Assembly: GCF_004769405.1 (NCBI RefSeq)
Contig: NZ_RQES01000019.1
Coordinates: 62,001-126,000 of the forward strand
Direction: 5' to 3'
DNA length: 64,000 nt
Source of the DNA: Leptospira selangorensis
GTDB taxonomy: Bacteria > Spirochaetota > Leptospiria > Leptospirales > Leptospiraceae
The notes below the pieces were generated by a model. The model did not search any database. It saw only the letters and a program-made list of their open reading frames with translations, and was not told where the DNA came from. Position numbers and translations under genes: made by a program. Positions 37,796 to 46,512 of the stretch are shown here, in pieces (within the stretch, counting starts at the first letter, position 1; the number at the start of each line of letters is the position of its first letter).

Positions 37796-39259
37796 TCAAT
37801 CGCATTTTAAAATATTTTCCCTGAAAGAGGACCAAACTTGTTTGGGAGAATGCCCCAACCATCTTGCATCCGCATATTTCTTATTTTCCCAGATGGTCTT
37901 TTTACTATTATCCAATACGTAATTCCAAAGCCTTTCGCTAATGGATGAATTCCGATAAATGGAAAATAGATCATAAATTTCTTCCGGAGAACCTTCCGAG
38001 GGGAAAGAGATCAGAACATCGAATTGATTTCGAGAAAGGGTAGAATGATCTTTAATGTTTAGTCGTACCCATTTTTGATCTTGTTCGGTTGGATTATAAA
38101 AACCGAATATTTCCAGGTCGGTAGGTCTTTTTAATTTTCCAATCAGATAATAGTTCTTATCATTTTGGTAAAGAATAGATCCGCCTATACGTCCTAGTTG
38201 TTGGATTTTTTCTTCGGATCTTAATTCCGGGATCTGAGTATCTTTTTTTTGATGCGTTGTATCTAAAAATTGCAAAACCTTTAGTGCCGTAGAAACGGAG
38301 GAGTCCAGGTGCTCGACTAATTCTTCTTTTTCTTGCTCGAAAACTGTGGTGCTTGTTTTAACGAACGCACCTTGTATATTAGTGATATTTAAATTAGGAG
38401 AAGGTGATTCTTTCGGTATTCTGCTGGCCAGGTCGTTTTCCGTTCTTAGAGAAACGGCTCTATTTTGTCCTGGTTTCAATGATCCATCTTCTAAAGAGTA
38501 TTTATTTCCGTATCCTCTCGGAGTTACGAAAAATCCTTCATATACGAAAGATTGAGAAGAACCTATAATAACCGTAGTATTCATTCCGATCTCGAATTCC
38601 AAAAAATGATCCAGATCCGAAAACTGAACATTCTCTTGCCTACGGTATGCGCTCTTGACCAGTGCTACCGGAGTGCTACCAGATCTGTATTTTTTGATAA
38701 TACGAGCAGCTTCTACGATCTGTCTTTGTCTTCTGCCGGAGGCCGGATTGTATAGATTGATTACGAAATCACCCTTGGCAGCTGACTCGATACGATTTTC
38801 GATCACGGTCCAAGGAGTCAAAAGATCGGAAAGTGAAATTCTTGCTGAATCATGCACCATCGGAGCACCTACAAGTGAACCACAGGAGCTATCGGCACTT
38901 ATTCCCGGGATCATTTTGATCTCAGGAGAGTCTCCTTTTTTCCAGCCTGTCTTTCTTAGAACTTCAAATACAAGACCTGCCATTCCGTACACGCCTGCAT
39001 CTCCGGAAGAGATTAATGTTACGGTTTGTCCTGACTTTGCCGACTCTACAGCTGTTTGTGCACGAGTGATCTCTTCTGTCATTCCTGTTCGAGTGACTTG
39101 TTTTCCGCTTAGATGATGTTTTACTAAATTGATATAAGTTGTGTATCCTATTATGGAATCGGCTTCTTTGATAGCGGATAATGCCGCAGGAGTAATATGT
39201 GAATCGTTTCCCGGACCTATTCCTACAATATTCAATTTTCCTTTTGGAGTTTCGTTCAT
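37796..39259 (-). CDS. cbiH: Cobalt-precorrin-3 C17-methyltransferase CbiH with unknown C-terminal extension
   Basis: 487 aa, about twice the usual length. Residues 1-250 are the tetrapyrrole methylase CbiH/CobJ: 'IVGIGPGNDSHITPAALSAI', 'TLISSGDAGVYGMAGLVFE', 'IPGISADSSCGSLVGAPMVHD', 'VINLYNPASGRR' and 'FVTPRGYGNKY'. This enzyme methylates C17 and contracts the ring. Residues 260-487 match no family I know: a low-complexity linker, a 'SVSTALKVLQFL' helix, 'GRIGGSILYQNDKNYYLIGK', and a Trp-rich end ('WNYVLD', 'TIWENKKYADARWLGH'). Only one Cys occurs (near the C-terminus), so it is not an iron-sulfur domain. The start overlaps cbiG by 4 nt. Confidence 0.9.
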   Translation of the reverse strand: MNETPKGKLNIVGIGPGNDSHITPAALSAIKEADSIIGYTTYINLVKHHLSGKQVTRTGMTEEITRAQTAVESAKSGQTVTLISSGDAGVYGMAGLVFEVLRKTGWKKGDSPEIKMIPGISADSSCGSLVGAPMVHDSARISLSDLLTPWTVIENRIESAAKGDFVINLYNPASGRRQRQIVEAARIIKKYRSGSTPVALVKSAYRRQENVQFSDLDHFLEFEIGMNTTVIIGSSQSFVYEGFFVTPRGYGNKYSLEDGSLKPGQNRAVSLRTENDLASRIPKESPSPNLNITNIQGAFVKTSTTVFEQEKEELVEHLDSSVSTALKVLQFLDTTHQKKDTQIPELRSEEKIQQLGRIGGSILYQNDKNYYLIGKLKRPTDLEIFGFYNPTEQDQKWVRLNIKDHSTLSRNQFDVLISFPSEGSPEEIYDLFSIYRNSSISERLWNYVLDNSKKTIWENKKYADARWLGHSPKQVWSSFRENILKCD

Positions 39260-40410
39260 ACTTTCTCCAAACTTTCAGCGCGGATTTCTGATCTGGTTTC
39301 AAACGGTATTCTTGAAACTGCAACCGTTAGATTTTTTCCACCTTCCGTTTCTTTATATTTCTGTTTAGTAACGAGTAATTTATCTGATCCGGAAAGAAGA
39401 AGTGCGGAGGCTTCGCTTACCGAGCGAGTTCCGACATATTCAGACGCCGCTTTAGAAATTTCTGAAATTCCATCCACCTGGTCCAATTTTTCAGCGGAGA
39501 AGGTTATAAAATCCCAGCCGTATTTTTTTGAAACTTCCAAAAACGCAGGTTCTTCTTTTTTAGCATCTACGCTGGCAATAGATTTTATGCATTCAATAGA
39601 TAGATTATATTCTTTTAATACTTTTATAATCCCGTTCTCTACTACTTCTTTTGGAATTCCTTTATCACAACCTAAGCCTAAAATCAGGGATTTTGGCCTG
39701 TAGATCACGGAATTCGAATATATTTCCGGAGTTTTTGTTTTAATGTCCGTTCTATCGCTCGAGATCAAAAGGATTTCATAATCTTTAGGATCTACATTCT
39801 TTAAATTAATAGAATATTCTACACCCTTGGGCAGATCTTTTTCTAAGGGCCAAAAACTCGGTTCACCAGTTTCTTGTACGAACAAAACCTTTGTTTCATT
39901 TACTACTGCTGCGCAAGCCCTGGTTACATTTCTGTCTTGGTCCTCTAAACTCCAGCCTAACTCTCTGCCCAAAATATCTACAGTCAAAGTTCCTGAAACG
40001 TCGGAAGCTGTTGTGATTACCGGAATATTTTCCAAAAGATCGGAAATTTTCTGAGTAAAAAAATTGCCTCTTCCAACATGGCCGGACAAAACGCAGATAG
40101 TGAACTTTGCTTGATCATCTATACAAAGAACTGCCGGGTCCGTTTTTTTACTGACCAAAAGTGGAGAGATCATCCGAACTACTGCACCTACACTGATCAC
40201 ATAAATATGGCAATCGTACTCCATAAAAGTTTCCCTAAGTGTAGGTTCCATAGGAAGACTTAAAAGTTTGGATTCTTTAGGAGCTTCCGAGATAAATTTG
40301 GGAGAAACGAATATATCCGCTCCTTTTAGAGAATGAAATAATTCTGTTCCCGTTTTTAAACCATGTTTGGTGATTACATAGATTGCGTAGGGTTTTCTAC
40401 TCTGAATCAT
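39256..40410 (-). CDS. cbiG: Cobalt-precorrin-5A hydrolase CbiG
   Basis: 384 aa. N-terminal part with 'VISVGAVVRMISPLLVSKKTDP' (in pieces) and 'SGHVGRGNFFTQKI' and 'TASDVSGTLTVDI', middle linker, and C-terminal CbiG/CobE domain ('LILGLGCDKGIPKEVVENGI', 'SIASVDAKKEEPAFLEV', 'VGTRSVSEASALLLSG'). It opens the delta-lactone of cobalt-precorrin-5A releasing acetaldehyde, a step specific to the cobalt-early (oxygen-independent) route. Overlaps cbiL by 14 nt and cbiH by 4 nt. Confidence 0.92.
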   Translation of the reverse strand: MIQSRKPYAIYVITKHGLKTGTELFHSLKGADIFVSPKFISEAPKESKLLSLPMEPTLRETFMEYDCHIYVISVGAVVRMISPLLVSKKTDPAVLCIDDQAKFTICVLSGHVGRGNFFTQKISDLLENIPVITTASDVSGTLTVDILGRELGWSLEDQDRNVTRACAAVVNETKVLFVQETGEPSFWPLEKDLPKGVEYSINLKNVDPKDYEILLISSDRTDIKTKTPEIYSNSVIYRPKSLILGLGCDKGIPKEVVENGIIKVLKEYNLSIECIKSIASVDAKKEEPAFLEVSKKYGWDFITFSAEKLDQVDGISEISKAASEYVGTRSVSEASALLLSGSDKLLVTKQKYKETEGGKNLTVAVSRIPFETRSEIRAESLEKV

Positions 40411-41164
40411 CCGAAATCCCCCTTAGAACTCCTTTTCGTCTTCTGATGGAAATGACAACCATAGAGAAATAATCGCAAGTTTCATTCTTGATGGATTCTA
40501 TATCTTTTACGATCCTTTGGCGGTCGGTCGTTCCGTAAGAAACATAGGTTGCATTTTCTAGAATATTCTGCTCTTTTAATATTCTGATTAATTCCGGAAC
40601 TACTTGTCCTACCTTTGTGAGAACGATAGTGTCAAAATCTTGGATCAGTTTTTCTAAATCCTCTAAACCGTAGGTTGCAGGAAGAACGCAGAATCTTTCT
40701 CTTCCGTCTGCAAGAGGAGTAAGTAAACTTGCTGGGATAGCGGTAATAGAAGAAACGGCCGGAACAATTTCTATCTCGATACCAGGCCATCTTTCCGGTG
40801 CCTCATCTAATAGATAACTCCAGGAGCTATATACGGAAGGATCTCCTTGTGTGATGAATGCAACATCCAAACCTTTTTCCAATCGAAGACCTATTTCTTT
40901 GAATGCCTTATCCCAAGCCGGGATAAGTATATTCGGATCTTTGGTCATCGGAAAATGTAAAAATAATTTCTCTTGTGTTTCATTTTCCTGAACTACTGGG
41001 GAACAAACTCTCCAAGAAAAAGAGGGAAGTGACTCACTACTTTTTGGAATGGCAAGCACTGGGACTGTGTTGAGTACATTGACCGCTCTGAGAGTGATTA
41101 GGTCGGTTGCCCCAGGGCCAACTCCGACCCCGTATAATTTTCCGTATTTAGTTTTTACATTCAT
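40397..41164 (-). CDS. cbiL: Cobalt-precorrin-2 C20-methyltransferase CbiL
   Basis: 255 aa. Tetrapyrrole methylase: 'LYGVGVGPGATDLITLRAVN', 'PKSSESLPSFSWRV' (the CbiL-type insert), 'VAFITQGDPSVYSSWSYLL', 'VPAVSSITAIPASLL' and 'TIVLTKVGQVVPELI'. First C-methylation after cobalt insertion. Starts 8 bp after the cbiET stop. Confidence 0.94.
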   Translation of the reverse strand: MNVKTKYGKLYGVGVGPGATDLITLRAVNVLNTVPVLAIPKSSESLPSFSWRVCSPVVQENETQEKLFLHFPMTKDPNILIPAWDKAFKEIGLRLEKGLDVAFITQGDPSVYSSWSYLLDEAPERWPGIEIEIVPAVSSITAIPASLLTPLADGRERFCVLPATYGLEDLEKLIQDFDTIVLTKVGQVVPELIRILKEQNILENATYVSYGTTDRQRIVKDIESIKNETCDYFSMVVISIRRRKGVLRGISDDSE

Positions 41165-41172
41165 AAAATGTA

Positions 41173-42399
41173 TTAAGATTTCCTAATTTTAAAAATATGG
41201 ATTGGGTTTAATGCCTCGTATCTGAGGTAATCGGCGAGTTTTTGGCCTCTGGAGATATTGATTAAGCTTACTTCCGGGATTAGTTCCATGTCCTTGAAAG
41301 TTTTGTAAGCCTCGGACACATTATCCAAGGTGATTGCATTCGCTACTAAACATCCGCCCGAGCTTAATCTTTTCCAGGAAAGCTCTATGATCTCTTTCAT
41401 ATTTCCCTTGGACCCTCCTATGAATACGCAATCTGGGGAGGGAAGGTCGGCCAATGCCTGAGGTGCTTTTCCATGTATTAAAAAAACATTATCCGTTTTA
41501 TGAGAGAGAATATTCTGTTGGCAGATTTCGATTCCTTCCGAATCTACTTCGACGGCGTATATTTTTCCTTCTCTTGCGATCCTGGCCGCTTCTATTGAAA
41601 CTGCTCCAGAGCCGGCTCCAATGTCCCATACCACTGAGTCTGGTCGGATTTCCAACGCGCAGAGAGAAAGTATCCTGATTTCTTTTTTGGTGATCAGCCC
41701 TTTTTTAGGAAGACGTTTCGCATATTCATCTTCTCCCAAAAAAGGGAGAACTGGAGAAGGTTTCCAATTCGGATCTTTTCTAATGAAGATAAGTACATTT
41801 AAATCGGAAATATTAGGGGTTTCCGCTAAGGTCTCCAGTTCAAATTCACGGACCTTCTCCTCTTTTCCTCCTAAATTTTCGCAAACGAATACTTTCCAAT
41901 CTATTTCAGAATAATGTAATAAATATTTAGCTATATTGGCAGGAGAGTTCGTCTCGTCAGTAAGGCAGGCTACCTTTGATAAACTTTGTAGTTTTGTAAT
42001 GAACCCTTCTATCGGTCTTCCATGAAGAGAAAGAAAGGAAGCGTCATCCCATTTAACCCCAATTTTGGAAAAAGCATTTTGCACCGAACTTGGAGCCGGA
42101 ATGAATTCAACATGATCCCTTCCTACTTTTTTTAAGATCAAATTTCCTATCCCGAAAAACAGGGGATCTCCGGAGGCAAGTACACATATCGTATGCTCTG
42201 CAGAAAGTTCAGCGATCTTCTCCGCAGTTTTAACTACATCATTTTTGATGATGATCCTTTCTCCATCAAATTGAGGAAAGAAGTCCAGATGTCTTTCTCC
42301 TCCGGCGAGAATCCTTGCTCTTGCAACAGCGCCCATTGCTTTACTCGAGAGTCCGACGCAACCATCGTCTCCTATCCCTATAACGGTAACCGCTTTCAA
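41173..42399 (-). CDS. cbiET: CbiE-CbiT fusion (cobalt-precorrin-7 C5 / precorrin-6B C15 methyltransferase, decarboxylating)
   Basis: 408 aa. Begins at TTG 42399, overlapping the cbiC stop (TTGA). Residues 1-200 are CbiE, a tetrapyrrole methylase ('VIGIGDDGCVGLSSKAM', 'AGGERHLDFFP', 'LASGDPLFFGIGNLI', 'PAPSSVQNAFSKIG'). Residues 215-400 are CbiT, a Rossmann SAM methyltransferase with 'GLITKKEIRILSLC', 'VVWDIGAGSGAVSIEAARI' and 'PDCVFIGGSKGN'. The same fusion is CobL in aerobic bacteria. It methylates C5 and C15 and removes the C12 acetate carboxyl. Confidence 0.94.
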   Translation of the reverse strand: MKAVTVIGIGDDGCVGLSSKAMGAVARARILAGGERHLDFFPQFDGERIIIKNDVVKTAEKIAELSAEHTICVLASGDPLFFGIGNLILKKVGRDHVEFIPAPSSVQNAFSKIGVKWDDASFLSLHGRPIEGFITKLQSLSKVACLTDETNSPANIAKYLLHYSEIDWKVFVCENLGGKEEKVREFELETLAETPNISDLNVLIFIRKDPNWKPSPVLPFLGEDEYAKRLPKKGLITKKEIRILSLCALEIRPDSVVWDIGAGSGAVSIEAARIAREGKIYAVEVDSEGIEICQQNILSHKTDNVFLIHGKAPQALADLPSPDCVFIGGSKGNMKEIIELSWKRLSSGGCLVANAITLDNVSEAYKTFKDMELIPEVSLINISRGQKLADYLRYEALNPIHIFKIRKS

Positions 42400-43064
42400 A
42401 ATTTTTTCTCCGTCGAAAGAAGTAGAAGTGCATGTATGATGGAAACAGCGATTGTGCTTCCACCTTTTCTTCCTCTCGTAAGGATATAAGGGATGGAATA
42501 TTCGGATTGGAATTTGATATCTAATAATGCTTCCTTAGATTCTGCAGCGGAAACAAATCCAACCGGAACTCCGATCACAAGAGAAGGACGAATTCCTTCT
42601 TCTTGCACAAGTCTTACTATCTCTAATAGTGCAGTGGGAGCATTTCCGATCGCGATTACGGCTCCGTTCAGGAGTCCTAAACTAGATGCCTTACGCATGG
42701 ACTCTATTGCTCTTGTGGAGTTATTTTCTTTTGCTCTTTGGATTACTTCCGGATCGCTAATAAAACTATAAGTTTTACAGCCATACGAATCTAAACGTTC
42801 ATTGTTTAATCCAGCAATGATCATCTGAACATCGCAAATAATAGGGCATCCGTTTTTTAATGCTTGGATCCCGTCCCTTATTGCATTCGAATGTATCTTA
42901 GTCAGATCCCTATATTCAAAATCTGCAGTGGCATGTATAATCCGTCTGACAACTTCCCAATCGCCGGGAGGATGAGAATGATTTCCCGCTTCTTCATCTA
43001 TGATCGCAAACGAGCTATTTTCGATTTCCCTTCCTAAGGAAGTCATTTGTCTCATATCGTTCAT
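42396..43064 (-). CDS. cbiC: Cobalt-precorrin-8 methylmutase CbiC
   Basis: 222 aa. CbiC/CobH: 'EWEVVRRIIHATAD'-type motif (here DWEVVRRIIHATADFEY) with the catalytic His, 'LKNGCPIICDVQMI', 'GLLNGAVIAIGNAPTALLEI' and 'GVPVGFVSAAESKEAL'. It moves the methyl group from C11 to C12, giving cobyrinate. Overlaps cbiD and cbiET by 4 nt each. Confidence 0.94.
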   Translation of the reverse strand: MNDMRQMTSLGREIENSSFAIIDEEAGNHSHPPGDWEVVRRIIHATADFEYRDLTKIHSNAIRDGIQALKNGCPIICDVQMIIAGLNNERLDSYGCKTYSFISDPEVIQRAKENNSTRAIESMRKASSLGLLNGAVIAIGNAPTALLEIVRLVQEEGIRPSLVIGVPVGFVSAAESKEALLDIKFQSEYSIPYILTRGRKGGSTIAVSIIHALLLLSTEKKF

Positions 43065-44170
43065 TGTTCCACTTCTCCTTTGATTCCCCAGCCTTCGGGA
43101 GCTTCAAACTTTCCTAATAGTGTTCCGTCAAAATCCACCATATAAGTGGATACTCTTTGGCCCAATCCATGTTTTGAACAATTTTCGGAGACGATCTCAC
43201 AAATCCTGGTAGTGATATAAAAATGCCCGGATTCTTTACAAATATCTAATACATGTCTTGCAGTGTTTGCCGCTTCTATGTTAGTGCAGACCGCCTCGGG
43301 GATCTCCAAAGATCTTGCAATATTTGCGAGCATCTTTGTATTTACGGAAGAGCCTCCTCTATGGGTCATCATGACCCCGTCGGCCATCTTGGAGAGTTTT
43401 CCGATCATTCCTACAATGATCACATGCTGGATATCTTCTTTAATAGAGGTCTTGATACCGGTTCCTATAAAGTCACCGACTTGTATAAATGAGATCTCAT
43501 TCATGTTCGGGAGAAGGTCCATTGCGAACTTTTCCGATTTTCCTCCCGTAGTTAAAACAATACTATGTTCTCCGTATTCTCTAGCGACCTGTATGGCCTG
43601 TATTACACTTGCCTTATATGCTGCAGTGGAATACGGTTTTACGATCCCGGTTGTACCTAAGATCGAGATCCCTCCGATGAGCCCCAGACGTTCATTCATT
43701 GTTTTTTTGGCCATCTCTTGGCCACCCGGGACACTGATCGTAACTTCCGCACCTGAGAATGCGGAACCTATCAGTTCTTCTAATATCATTTCAGTAATAT
43801 TTTTTCTTGGGACCGGATTGATAGCAGGTTCTCCGATCTCTAAGCCGAGTCCCGCTTTAGTAACTACAGCTACTCCTTCTCCACCCTTTAATATAATTTT
43901 GTTTTCTTGATTTAGTTTTACTAATGCAGTTAATTCCGCACCGTGAGTACAATCCGGATCATCTCCTGCGTCCTTGATAATACTACAAACCGCACTATCA
44001 TCAGAGATCTCACAACGTTTTAGTTCGAAGGTAACTTTTCTTTTGTTAGGAAGGGTAGTTTCAATTTCTTTAATGGTTTGGCCTAAGATCAGGACTCTGG
44101 TGGCGGCTTTTGCCGCGGCAGCAGAGCATGCTCCGGTGGTAAATCCTTCTCTTAGTTCCTTGGTTGCCAT
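43061..44170 (-). CDS. cbiD: Cobalt-precorrin-5B C1-methyltransferase CbiD
   Basis: 369 aa. N-terminal 'REGFTTGACSAAAAKAA' is the CbiD hallmark; also 'DAGDDPDCTHGAEL', 'GVAVVTKAGLGLEIGEPAINP', 'GISILGTTGIVKPYS' and 'HRGGSSVNT'. Found only in the cobalt-early pathway, so with CbiG and CbiX it fixes the route used here. Starts 6 bp after the flavin reductase gene. Confidence 0.95.
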   Translation of the reverse strand: MATKELREGFTTGACSAAAAKAATRVLILGQTIKEIETTLPNKRKVTFELKRCEISDDSAVCSIIKDAGDDPDCTHGAELTALVKLNQENKIILKGGEGVAVVTKAGLGLEIGEPAINPVPRKNITEMILEELIGSAFSGAEVTISVPGGQEMAKKTMNERLGLIGGISILGTTGIVKPYSTAAYKASVIQAIQVAREYGEHSIVLTTGGKSEKFAMDLLPNMNEISFIQVGDFIGTGIKTSIKEDIQHVIIVGMIGKLSKMADGVMMTHRGGSSVNTKMLANIARSLEIPEAVCTNIEAANTARHVLDICKESGHFYITTRICEIVSENCSKHGLGQRVSTYMVDFDGTLLGKFEAPEGWGIKGEVEQ

Positions 44171-44176
44171 TAAAAT

Positions 44177-44929
44177 TTATCCGAGACTTATGGCCGGTGA
44201 AGTATTTCTTTGTGTATTGAAGAACGCTTCCATTCCGATCCTGGATTCTAAGGTTCCTAAACGAACTAATTCGGATCTTACTTCCCTTAAAACATTTCCA
44301 TCTCCGCTTAAAAATACATTCTCGGGAACGGTACAATCTCCTAAGATCGATTTCAAAATTTCTAATGCGTTTGAAATTCTATTCTGATCGGAAATTGGTG
44401 GGATCTGGAATATATTCGGAAGATTGGGAATTCCTGAGAGGATCTTTGCTAATTCACTTTCCGAAAGAAAATCTTCCTCTTTTGTTTTGAGCCAAACTGC
44501 TATTGTGCTGTCCAAACGGCCTGAGAATTTTTTGGAAAGAAGAAGTCCTGCAAGAGAGGTAATTCCAGTATCCGTTGCCAGGATCAAAGAAAAACCTGGA
44601 GAAGGCCATATTGGATCTCCCACAAATTTTCCCCAAGGACCCGAATATTCTAATTCTGATCCTAATATTAATTCAGGGAGAATGCTAGATGCTTTGCCGG
44701 TTCCTAAACGTTTTACGCAGATCTGAAAAGAATCCGTTTTAGAATCGGACGATAAAATGGAATAAGCTCTTTTAATAACTTTTCCGTCTTCGTCAATTCC
44801 GGCGTTTAGGATAACGTATTGTCCTCCTACAAATTCAAAAGGAGAACCGTCCGATTTTTTAAAACTGTATATATCCGAAGAAGCGCTTATATTTTCTTTA
44901 TGGATTAGTTTGAGAAGTTTTTGGCTCAA
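44177..44929 (-). CDS. FAD/NAD(P)-binding oxidoreductase of ferredoxin-reductase fold in the cobalamin operon
   Basis: 250 aa from TTG 44929 after AGGAGGAACA. FNR-like layout: FAD-binding barrel (1-100) with 'FVGGQYVILNAG' and the flavin motif 'RAYSILSSD', then a nucleotide domain with 'GFSLILATDTGITSLAGLL' and 'NVFLSGDGNVLREVRSEL'. No iron-sulfur cysteines. It sits between the DUF3209-like gene and cbiD. The operon has no recognisable precorrin-6A reductase (CbiJ/CobK) and no cobalt(II) reductase, so this is a candidate for either. The call of fold is firm, the substrate is inference. Confidence 0.75.
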   Translation of the reverse strand: MSQKLLKLIHKENISASSDIYSFKKSDGSPFEFVGGQYVILNAGIDEDGKVIKRAYSILSSDSKTDSFQICVKRLGTGKASSILPELILGSELEYSGPWGKFVGDPIWPSPGFSLILATDTGITSLAGLLLSKKFSGRLDSTIAVWLKTKEEDFLSESELAKILSGIPNLPNIFQIPPISDQNRISNALEILKSILGDCTVPENVFLSGDGNVLREVRSELVRLGTLESRIGMEAFFNTQRNTSPAISLG

Positions 44930-44937
44930 TGTTCCTC

Positions 44938-45312
44938 CTAAGAAGGATAGATCTCATGCACGAAATCATGCATTTCTTCTAAATCCAGATACAAGGTTTG
45001 GAATGACTTAGCGGAATTTTTCAGATCCAATTCCACTTTTTTGGTAAGTATCAGAAGAGAAGTATAATATCCTGTTTTAGGATCTTCGGAAGCTAACTTC
45101 GAAATTGTTTGTTCTAATTCTACGAGACTTGCTTCAAAAAATCGGATCAAATCCTCGAAATTATTCGCATTCGTCAAAGACTGGATCGGTCCGGGAGAAG
45201 ACAAAGCTTCCGGTCCTATTTCATTCTTTTCATGTTGAATGACGGATTCATCCTTTATCCCAAGAACATTCATCATTCCTAATCTTAAAGCTGCAATTTC
45301 ATGACATGCCAT
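44938..45312 (-). CDS. DUF3209-like small protein
   Basis: 124 aa, soluble and mostly helical. Begins 'MACHEIAALRLGMMNVLG', which I recall as the signature of the DUF3209 family, a small protein found beside cobalamin genes in several phyla. It has one Cys and His (CHE) near the N-terminus and two late histidines ('MHDFVHEIYPS'), possible metal ligands. Function is unknown. It lies 9 bp after the CbiX-ferredoxin gene and 8 bp before the flavin reductase, so the three are likely made together. Confidence 0.65.
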   Translation of the reverse strand: MACHEIAALRLGMMNVLGIKDESVIQHEKNEIGPEALSSPGPIQSLTNANNFEDLIRFFEASLVELEQTISKLASEDPKTGYYTSLLILTKKVELDLKNSAKSFQTLYLDLEEMHDFVHEIYPS

Positions 45313-45321
45313 ACTATATTC

Positions 45322-46512
45322 CTATTGCATAATATTATCGACTAAACGAGAAACCAATCTATCTTGTAGAAGATGTTCTGAAACAAGATCCTCTGCATCA
45401 TCTACACTTACTTTTTGATACCAGACTCCGTCCGGATAGACCACCACTACGGGGCCTTCTCCGCATCTTCCCATACAGGAAGAACGGGAAATTTTAAAAT
45501 CCAAATGTCGTCCTTGTAATTTCAAGATAGATCTCATTCGAGCGACTAAAGCCGAACTTCCTTTGCTTGCACAATCTATATTATCGCAAACAAATATATG
45601 TTTTTGTAAATTACGATGGGGAAATAGATGAGGAGCAGCTTGGTTATGAGTTTCCAGGTGGCGGATGCTCCAAAGAAGAGCCTTAAGTCCTCCTACCTTT
45701 TTAGAAAGACCCGGAAGTTGAGCCCTGTATTCGCAGGTATCACATGGAAGAGAAAGTTTTCCGGAGATACAATCTTGGATCCTTTCGTCCATGACTGAAA
45801 CTAATTCAGGATCCGGTCCCAAATATGAGGACATTTCCGTTTTGATCCAAGGGAATTTTTCTGAAAAGTTTTTGACCAAGGAGGAAATTTTTTGGATCAA
45901 TAGTCCTCCGAATAAAAAGTAGGGGACCACCAGAAGTTTTTCCGGTCTTAATTTGGAAGCCATCTCCAAAGTTTCCAGAAGAAGAGGGCTGGTGATCCCT
46001 ATGAAGGAAGGAAGAACAAAGGAGAAATGATTTCCTTCTTGGAATAAACGAACCGTTTTATAGAAGTCTCCATTCGCATCAGGATCAGAAGAGCCTCTGT
46101 TTACTATGATTACTCCAGTTTTAGAGGATTGTTCTTTGTTTAGAGGTATAAATCCTTCTGCACGGTTTCTAAGTAAGGATACCATTTTAGAATGGACTCC
46201 TAAACTATTCGCCATTTTGAAAGAATGACTTGGGAACTCTGATTTAATTCGATCCAGAACGATCGGAACATCGTTTTTGATATGACCTGAAGTGTATAAA
46301 AACAGAGGAAATATTATTATATTAGAATATTCTTTGCTAAGCTCTCTTAATGCAGTTTCCAGATCGGGTTTGGCAAGTTCTACATAAGCATGTGAAATTT
46401 TCAGATCCGGACGAGTAAGGGAATAGGCCTCGACCAGAGAAACGAATTCAAGATTGGAATTTATTTCCCTACTTCCATGACCCAACACCAGAACCGCAAT
46501 TTTAGGTTTCAT
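45322..46512 (-). CDS. cbiX: Sirohydrochlorin cobaltochelatase CbiX fused to [2Fe-2S] ferredoxin domain
   Basis: 396 aa. Residues 1-250 are a two-lobed long CbiX: the first lobe has catalytic 'VLGHGSREINSN' and 'YTSGHIKNDVP'; the second lobe has degenerate 'VNRGSSDPDANGDF' without the histidines. A CxxC follows (Cys257, Cys260), as in the Fe-S motif of long CbiX. Residues 305-396 are a thioredoxin-like [2Fe-2S] ferredoxin with Cys309, Cys314, Cys346 and Cys350 ('FVCDNIDC', 'SSCMGRCGEGPVVVVYPDG'). Inserts cobalt into sirohydrochlorin, the committed step. The ferredoxin may feed electrons to a partner, such as the flavin reductase two genes on. Confidence 0.9.
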   Translation of the reverse strand: MKPKIAVLVLGHGSREINSNLEFVSLVEAYSLTRPDLKISHAYVELAKPDLETALRELSKEYSNIIIFPLFLYTSGHIKNDVPIVLDRIKSEFPSHSFKMANSLGVHSKMVSLLRNRAEGFIPLNKEQSSKTGVIIVNRGSSDPDANGDFYKTVRLFQEGNHFSFVLPSFIGITSPLLLETLEMASKLRPEKLLVVPYFLFGGLLIQKISSLVKNFSEKFPWIKTEMSSYLGPDPELVSVMDERIQDCISGKLSLPCDTCEYRAQLPGLSKKVGGLKALLWSIRHLETHNQAAPHLFPHRNLQKHIFVCDNIDCASKGSSALVARMRSILKLQGRHLDFKISRSSCMGRCGEGPVVVVYPDGVWYQKVSVDDAEDLVSEHLLQDRLVSRLVDNIMQ

